NCBI RefSeq assembly: GCF_014203715.1 | Contig: NZ_JACHJP010000016.1 | Coordinates: 1 to 64,000, forward strand | Reading direction: 5' to 3' | DNA: 64,000 nt | Source: Streptosporangium saharense | GTDB taxonomy: Bacteria; Actinomycetota; Actinomycetes; Streptosporangiales; Streptosporangiaceae | Shown: one piece after another, positions 59,228-64,000 of the stretch | Layout: each line of letters begins with the position of its first letter | Numbering within the stretch: the stretch's first letter is position 1 | Translations under genes and position numbers: made by a program | The notes under the pieces: generated by a model | Told to the model about the DNA's origin: nothing | Seen by the model: the letters and a program-made list of their open reading frames with translations, nothing else | Database searches by the model: none

Positions 59228-59269
59228 TAACCCATGGATAACCCCATATATGGGGTTATCCATGGGTTA
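59228..59269. promoter_or_regulatory. Perfect 42-bp palindrome
   Basis: The arms 59,228-59,248 and 59,249-59,269 are exact complements (TAACCCATGG, ATAACCCCATA and the reverse). It lies nine bases after the P450 stop and 40 bases before the asparaginase start, overlapping a TATAAA -10-like element at 59,268-59,273. It contains TAACCCATGGATAAC, which partly recurs before the Rrf2 gene at 63,092. It could be a double operator, a bidirectional terminator or a cruciform-forming site. Confidence 0.85.
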
Positions 59270-59309
59270 TAAAGGCTGTGGACGGCCGTCGAACCGAAGG
59301 GACCGCGCG

Positions 59310-60281
59310 GTGGGACGTGTGCTGCTGCTGGCGACCGGAGACACCATCGCCTACTCGACCCATCCCCGCAGCCCCGGCGTGGCCTCGGGCGCCCGGCTCC
59401 TCGAAACCCTGCCCCCGGGCACGCTCACGGCCGAGGTGGTCGCCGAGGACGTCCAGGCGGAACCGAGCTGGGACACCTCCCCCTCGACCATGCTGCTCCT
59501 GGCCCGCAAAGCCCGCGAGGCCATCCTCGACCGAGGGTTCGACGGCGTCGTGATCACCCACGGGTTCGACACCGTCGAGGAGACCGCCTTCCTCACCGAC
59601 CTGCTCGCCGGGCGGGCCGCGCACCACGGCGGGATCGTCCTGACCGGCGCGACCCGGCCCTTCGACGCGCTGTCACCGGACGGGCCGCGCAACCTCGCCT
59701 CCTCCCTCGCCGCCGCGGCCGACCCCGCGCTGTGCGGCGCGGGCGCCGTCGTGTGCGCCAACGACGAGGTGCACGCCGCCCGCTGGGTCACCATGACCGA
59801 CGCGACGGGCGTGTGCGCCCTGTCCTCCGCCCCCGAACCGGTGCTCGGCCACGTGCACGAGGGCCGGGTCGTGCTCTCCACGGTCCCGCCGCACCGCCCG
59901 CCGACGGTCGCGGGCGACCCGGAGACCGACGTCGCCCTGGTCAAGACCTATCCGGGCATGGACACCGCGGCGATCACCGCCCTCGTGGACGCGGGCGTCA
60001 GGGGCGTCGTGATCGAGGGAACCGGCGCGGGGAACGTGCCGGTCAGCCTGCTCACCGTGATCGACGAACTGACCGGCTGGGGCATCCCGGTCGTCGTCGC
60101 CTCCCGCGCCCGCACCCGCAGGGCACCCCTCGACGAGCTGGGCCTGGGCGCGAGCCTGGCCGCCAAGACAGGCGCGATCGGCGCGTACGGCCTCAGCCCG
60201 GCCAAGGCGCGCGTCGCCCTGATGGTCGCCCTCGGCACGGGCGGCGTCGACGCCGTACGCGACTGGTTCGCCAGACTCTGA
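59310..60281 (+). CDS. L-asparaginase-type amidohydrolase
   Basis: A 323-aa enzyme with both threonine sites: ATGDTIA near the N-terminus and the THGFDTVEETAF segment (about 80-91), plus GIVLTGATRP, SPDGPRNL and GVVIEGTGAGNVP, with the last usual for type I/II asparaginases. It hydrolyses asparagine, possibly glutamine. GTG 59,310 is preferred because the longer in-frame start at 59,250 lies inside the palindrome. No signal peptide, so cytoplasmic. Confidence 0.92.
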   Translation: MGRVLLLATGDTIAYSTHPRSPGVASGARLLETLPPGTLTAEVVAEDVQAEPSWDTSPSTMLLLARKAREAILDRGFDGVVITHGFDTVEETAFLTDLLAGRAAHHGGIVLTGATRPFDALSPDGPRNLASSLAAAADPALCGAGAVVCANDEVHAARWVTMTDATGVCALSSAPEPVLGHVHEGRVVLSTVPPHRPPTVAGDPETDVALVKTYPGMDTAAITALVDAGVRGVVIEGTGAGNVPVSLLTVIDELTGWGIPVVVASRARTRRAPLDELGLGASLAAKTGAIGAYGLSPAKARVALMVALGTGGVDAVRDWFARL

Positions 60282-60340
60282 CACTCCCGCGCGGGGAAAC
60301 TTAGGTGTAGGGCGAAATGTCCGCATCCTATGGTTCGGGT

Positions 60341-61270
60341 ATGGAACAGACCATGACGCCGGACGGCCGGATCGACCGTCGCGCACTGGCCGCGGCGGGG
60401 GTCACCGTACTGCTGTGGGCCTCCGCCTTCGTCGCCATCCGCGACGCCGCCCAGTACTTCGGCCCGGGAGCCCTGGCCCTCGGCCGCCTGTTCGCCGGTT
60501 CCGTCGTGCTCGTCGTCATCTGGCTCGCGCGCGGTGGGGGACTGCCCTCCCGGGGCGCCTGGCCCGGCATCCTGGGCTCGGGCGTGCTGTGGTTCGGCCT
60601 CTACATGGTCGCCCTGAACTGGGGCGAACACGAGGTGGACGCGGGCACCGCGGCGATGCTCGTCAACATCGGCCCCGTGCTCATCGCGCTCCTCGGCGGC
60701 TGGGTGCTGCGGGAGGGCTTCCCCCGCCGCCTGCTCGCCGGGATGGCGGTCTCCTTCGCGGGAGCCGTCGTGGTCGGGGTCTCGATGTCGGGCGGCGGGC
60801 GCGCCTCGGTCCTGGGTGTCCTGCTGTGCCTGCTCGCCGCCGTGACGTACGCCGCCGGGGTGGTCTGCCAGAAGCCCGCCCTCAGGTACGGCTCCGCCCT
60901 GCAGGTCACCACCTTCGGCTGCCTCGTCGGCACCGTGGTCTGCCTGCCGTTCGCCGGGCAACTGGTCGAGCAGGTCGCCGCGGCCCCGCTCCCCGCCACG
61001 CTGAACATCGTCTACCTGGGCGTCTTCCCGACCGCCCTGGCCTTCACCACCTGGGCCTACGCCCTGGCCCGCACCACCGCGGGGAAGATGGGCGCGACCA
61101 CCTACGTCGTCCCCGCCCTGGTGGTCCTGATGGCCTGGGCGGTGCTCGGCGAGGTGCCCGGCTGGCTGACCCTGGCGGGCGGGCTGCTGTGCCTGGCGGG
61201 CGTCGCCGTCTCCCGTGGCGGCCCGCGTGCCGCCACCCCGTCTTCGGTGCGGGCCGTACGGTCCCGGTAA
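60341..61270 (+). CDS. EamA-family metabolite transporter
   Basis: A 309-aa transporter with ten hydrophobic helices in two EamA halves (AAGVTVLLWASAFVAIRDAA at the start; GVLLCLLAAVTYAAGVVCQK in the second half). ATG 60,341; TATGGT at 60,329-60,334 suits a leaderless promoter. Drug/metabolite exporters of this type often move amino acids. Terminal 20 residues are basic. The asparaginase gene ends 60 bp upstream. Confidence 0.9.
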   Translation: MEQTMTPDGRIDRRALAAAGVTVLLWASAFVAIRDAAQYFGPGALALGRLFAGSVVLVVIWLARGGGLPSRGAWPGILGSGVLWFGLYMVALNWGEHEVDAGTAAMLVNIGPVLIALLGGWVLREGFPRRLLAGMAVSFAGAVVVGVSMSGGGRASVLGVLLCLLAAVTYAAGVVCQKPALRYGSALQVTTFGCLVGTVVCLPFAGQLVEQVAAAPLPATLNIVYLGVFPTALAFTTWAYALARTTAGKMGATTYVVPALVVLMAWAVLGEVPGWLTLAGGLLCLAGVAVSRGGPRAATPSSVRAVRSR

Positions 61271-61340
61271 CGTGTCAGCCCGTTGCGTGATCCACGGGGA
61301 CCGGGGGCGTACCCGCCCCGGGTGAGTCGGGGAGGCGCGG

Positions 61341-61961
61341 ATGCGAGACCAGACGATCGATGACTTCCTTGGGAGCCTGGCGGCCCGGGTACCCGCTCCG
61401 GGCGGGGGAGCCAGCGCGGCCCTGCACGGCGCGCAGGCCGCCGCGCTGCTGGGCATGGTCGCCCGCTACAGCGACGGCCCCAAGCAGGCCGGGCACGAGG
61501 AACTGATCGGGCGCGTCCTGGCGGAGGCCGACGCGCTGCGGGACCGCGCGCTCGGCCTCGCCGAGGAGGACGCCGCCGCGTTCACCGCGGTCACCGACGC
61601 CTACCGGCTGCCGAAGGAGTCCGAGCAGGAACGTACGGCCCGCTCCACGGCGATCGCCCGGGCACTGGCCGCCGCGGCCGGGCCTCCCGCGGAGACCATC
61701 GACCTCGCGCGCCGCCTGGTCGAACTGGCCGAGGAGCTCCTCCCCGTCGGCAACCGCAACGTCATCACCGACGTGGCCGCGGCTGCCGAGGCGGCCAGGG
61801 CCGCGGCGACCACGGCCAGGGTCAACGTCGAGATCAACCTCGGCGGCATCCGCGACGAGGAGGTCCGCGCGGAACTGGCGGCGAGGACGGCCGGGGTGGA
61901 CGACCTGACCACCAGGACCGACAGCATCACCGCCACCGTCCGCGAGGAGATCGCCCGATGA
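61341..61961 (+). CDS. Formiminotetrahydrofolate cyclodeaminase/cyclohydrolase (FchA-like)
   Basis: A 206-aa all-helical protein: MRDQTIDDFLGSLAARVPAP, then PGGGASAALHGAQAAALLGM at the start and DAAAFTAV in the middle, as in FtcD C-terminal and FchA proteins, which convert formimino- or formyl-THF derivatives to methenyl-THF. Overlap of four bases with folD shows joint action in one-carbon metabolism. Confidence 0.9.
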   Translation: MRDQTIDDFLGSLAARVPAPGGGASAALHGAQAAALLGMVARYSDGPKQAGHEELIGRVLAEADALRDRALGLAEEDAAAFTAVTDAYRLPKESEQERTARSTAIARALAAAAGPPAETIDLARRLVELAEELLPVGNRNVITDVAAAAEAARAAATTARVNVEINLGGIRDEEVRAELAARTAGVDDLTTRTDSITATVREEIAR

Positions 61962-62821
61962 CCCAGAACCAGGGAAGCCCGGCGCGGGAGTTGACCGGGC
62001 GGGAGTTGGCCACGGCCATCAGGACCGACGCCGCGGAACGGGCGGCGGCCCTCGCCGCGCGGGGACGCCCGGTGCGCCTGGCCGTCGTCACGGCGACCGA
62101 CGACGAGGCCAGCGCCTGGTACGTCCGCTCCATCGTGAACGCCGCGGGCAAGGTGGGCATCGAGTGCGAGGTGGCAGATCTCGGCCCCGGCGCGGAGGTC
62201 GGCGAGATCCGCGACCGCCTTGAGGCGCTGAGCGCCGACGAGTGGGTGAGCGGGATCATCCTGCAGACCCCGCTGCCCAGGGGCGCCAAGCTGGAGGACC
62301 TGGCCTCGTCCATCGTCCCCGCCAAGGACGTCGACGGCGCCAACCCGCTCTCCCTGGGCCGCCTGGCCTCGGGGCTGCCCGCCTTCGCGCCCGCGACCGC
62401 CGAGGCTGTGGTCAGGCTTCTCGACCACCACGGGATCCCGCTCAGCGGCCGTCACGCGGTCGTGGTCGGCCGCTCGACGGTGGTCGGCAAGCCCGCCGCC
62501 CACCTGCTGCTCGACCGCGACGCCACGGTGACCGTCTGCCACTCCCGGACCGCCGACCTGCCCGCCGTCACCTCGGCCGCCGACGTCCTGGTCGCCGCCG
62601 TCGGCCGGATCGGCCTCATCACCCCCGATCACGTACGGCCCGGCGCGGTCGTCGTGGACGTGGGCACGAACCAGACCGAGGACGGCACCCTCGCGGGCGA
62701 CGTCGATCCCACCGTGGCGACCAGGGCCTCGGCGCTGACCCCGGTGCCGGGAGGCGTGGGCCCGGTGACCACCGCCCTCCTCCTCGCCCACACGGTCCAG
62801 GCCGCAGAATCCCTGGCCTGA
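61958..62821 (+). CDS. folD: FolD, methylene-THF dehydrogenase/methenyl-THF cyclohydrolase
   Basis: A 287-aa bifunctional folate enzyme: DEASAWYVRSIVNAAGKVGI near residue 50 (the family position is usually DxAS-x-x-YV-x-x-K, here Tyr-Val kept with Asn-Ala-Ala), IILQTPLPRG, PAKDVDGANP, VVVGRSTVVGKPAAHLL and TPVPGGVGPVTTALL. The catalytic Lys should be checked: at the usual Y-x-x-x-K the sequence reads YVRSI, with Lys eight residues further on. A second FolD is likely elsewhere. Coupled to the cyclodeaminase gene. Confidence 0.9.
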   Translation: MTQNQGSPARELTGRELATAIRTDAAERAAALAARGRPVRLAVVTATDDEASAWYVRSIVNAAGKVGIECEVADLGPGAEVGEIRDRLEALSADEWVSGIILQTPLPRGAKLEDLASSIVPAKDVDGANPLSLGRLASGLPAFAPATAEAVVRLLDHHGIPLSGRHAVVVGRSTVVGKPAAHLLLDRDATVTVCHSRTADLPAVTSAADVLVAAVGRIGLITPDHVRPGAVVVDVGTNQTEDGTLAGDVDPTVATRASALTPVPGGVGPVTTALLLAHTVQAAESLA

Positions 62822-62906
62822 GCCGTACGGCCCGGCCCCGACCGGTCAGCAGGCCCGCGAGCCGTACGGCCCGCAGACCGGAAAGGGCCGGGCAAGGCCG
62901 TACGGC
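62822..62906. repeat. Three GCCGTACGGC palindromes in a gene-free spacer
   Basis: The 339-bp spacer 62,822-63,160 holds no gene. GCCGTACGGC occurs at 62,822, 62,861 and 62,897. Further on, 63,077-63,115 is A/T-rich with GGTTAACC and TAACCCATAGAGATAG just before the Rrf2 gene, probably its promoter and operator. Confidence 0.7.
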
Positions 62907-63160
62907 CCCGACCTGACGTACAGGTTCGAAAGAGGGGCGGTCGAGGCCGGGTCGTCGTCGAACGGTCGTCCTGCCGTGACCGTCACCGCCCGTTCCCCAT
63001 CATGCGGCTCACCGTGGGCGGTGACGTGCCCGTGGGTCACGGATTTTCCCGGCGGTGATCGTCATTTCTGACTGTGGCGATAATTCATGGTTAACCCATA
63101 GAGATAGTAGATTTAGTGAGCCCCGCCCAGAGGTCGTCATGCCATCGGGAGGATCTTCGG

Positions 63161-63592
63161 ATGCACGTCACGGCCCGCAGTGACTACGCCATACGCGCGA
63201 TGCTGGTGATCGCGGCCCATGACCCGGTCTCGGTGACCGCGGAGACGCTGGCCCGCGCCCAGAAGATCCCGCCGAGCTTCCTGAGGGGCATCCTGACCGA
63301 CCTGCGGCGGGCCAACCTCGTCTTCGCCCAGCGGGGCAACGAGGGCGGTTTCACGCTGGCCAGGAGGGCGGAGACCATCTTCGTCGGCGACGTCCTGCGG
63401 GCGGTCGGCGGCGGCTTCACCTCGGTGCGGGGCTTCTCGACGGCCGACGTCGTCTACTTCGGGGAGGCGGTTCCGCTGCGCGCGGTCTGGCTGGACGTCG
63501 AGGCGTCCATCGGCGCCGTGGTGGACAGCGTCAGCCTCGCCACCCTCCTGGAGTCCCAGGGGGCCGAGGTCTCACGACGGCAGACGGCCTGA
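63161..63592 (+). CDS. Rrf2 family regulator without Fe-S cysteines
   Basis: A 143-aa Rrf2 protein: MHVTARSDYAIRAMLVIAAH, then the winged helix (TLARAQKIPPSFLRGILTDL, NEGGFTLAR). The three Cys that bind Fe-S in IscR and NsrR are missing, so it senses something else. ATG 63,161 follows GGAGG. A GGTTAACC/TAACCCAT site lies just upstream. Confidence 0.9.
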   Translation: MHVTARSDYAIRAMLVIAAHDPVSVTAETLARAQKIPPSFLRGILTDLRRANLVFAQRGNEGGFTLARRAETIFVGDVLRAVGGGFTSVRGFSTADVVYFGEAVPLRAVWLDVEASIGAVVDSVSLATLLESQGAEVSRRQTA

Positions 63593-63647
63593 GAAGAGGG
63601 CGCCGGGGGCGCCGTCACCCCGCTTTCCGTGCCGGATCCCTCGGCGG

Positions 63648-64000
63648 TCAGGCGGGGATGGAGACGCCGAGCCCGCCCCGGGTCTGCGCGCCGTAGCGCT
63701 CCTTCTCCCTGGCGAGGTCGAGGGGCCTGATGTGGCTGCGGTCCTTCAGGATCTCCTCGGTGATCAGGTCGGCGGGCACGAGCCAGGAGACCTCGAACTC
63801 GATCCCGTCGGGGTCCTTGGCGTACAGGGCCTTGGTGGTCGAGTGGTCGGAGGCGCCGACGAGGGAGTCCAGTTCGGTGAGTTTGACGGCGATGCGCTCC
63901 AGTTCCTGGAGGGTGTCCACCTCCCAGGCGAGGTGGTAGAGCCCGACGCTCGTCCGCCCGGCACCGGAGGGACCCGCCTGCGCGCCGATCTCGAACAGGC
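63648..64000 (-). CDS. VOC/glyoxalase-type protein, cut by window end
   Basis: The C-terminal 116 residues of a vicinal-oxygen-chelate protein. SVGLYHLAWEVDTLQELE with a metal-binding His and ALYAKDPDGIEFEVSWLVP with a metal-binding Glu are typical of extradiol-dioxygenase-like or glyoxalase proteins. The start lies beyond base 64,000. Substrate unknown. Confidence 0.85.
   Translation of the reverse strand, partial: LFEIGAQAGPSGAGRTSVGLYHLAWEVDTLQELERIAVKLTELDSLVGASDHSTTKALYAKDPDGIEFEVSWLVPADLITEEILKDRSHIRPLDLAREKERYGAQTRGGLGVSIPA

Noticed and set aside
1..64000. Insertion sequences, integrases or attachment sites
   Set aside because: No transposase or integrase motif was seen, and no tRNA-end duplication. 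The BldC-like proteins could be excisionases, but without an integrase a mobile element is not supported.

Overview
The window reads as chromosome of a filamentous, monoderm actinomycete: very high G+C in coding and non-coding DNA, many GTG starts, short ATGA/GTGA overlaps inside operons, apparently leaderless promoters, an ergothioneine operon, several ECF sigma factors and several LuxR-type two-component pairs. The word CCGTACGG recurs on both strands. The gene style fits Streptosporangiaceae or a close relative, but that placement is inference; no rRNA, tRNA or other taxonomic marker is present.

Layout. Bases 1-19,000 are accessory. A cassette of tiny proteins and a BldC-like DNA-binding protein occurs twice (before 1290 and at 14,824-16,409), each copy carrying a roughly 240-nt intergenic element with five conserved hairpins; a third, start-less BldC-like fragment lies at 45.7 kb. 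Two CRISPR types are present without cas genes: type I-E-like mini-arrays at 1.3 and 18.7 kb, and a 9-repeat array at 11.7-12.3 kb whose leader is duplicated beside a repeat remnant at 1.6-1.8 kb. Between them lies a graspetide-like RiPP locus (two double-glycine precursors, an MvdC/MvdD-like ATP-grasp ligase, a peptide-maturation protein, a stunted HlyD-like adaptor and a C39-peptidase ABC exporter), followed by a two-component pair.

Bases 16-34 kb hold a SigJ-type (ECF41) sigma operon, a secreted subtilisin-like protease next to an ECF sigma/partner pair, a SoxR-controlled MFS pump, an AA10 lytic polysaccharide monooxygenase, a TetR/small membrane protein pair, an M48 peptidase, an ABC exporter with a divergent two-component system, and an aldo/keto reductase.

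The most striking region is 34.5-42.4 kb. A Crp-like cNMP-binding regulator precedes six translationally coupled genes: a class III nucleotide-cyclase-like protein with both metal Asp positions kept, a degenerate P-loop/helical-repeat protein that shares a short motif with the cyclase, an SPFH-like protein, a vWA-OmpA lipoprotein, a four-helix membrane protein and a PycTM-like (DUF5706) membrane effector. I infer an elaborated Pycsar-like, nucleotide-signalled conflict (anti-phage) system.

Bases 42.6-64 kb hold a further two-component pair, an isolated second SecY, a peptide deformylase, a P-loop kinase-like protein, an unusual two-HTH regulator, an aldo/keto reductase, a MOSC protein, the egtA-B-C-D operon with an M20 peptidase, an ECF sigma/anti-sigma set, a TetR/cytochrome P450 pair, an asparaginase behind a 42-bp perfect palindrome, an EamA exporter, a cyclodeaminase-FolD pair, an Rrf2 regulator and a VOC protein cut by the window edge.
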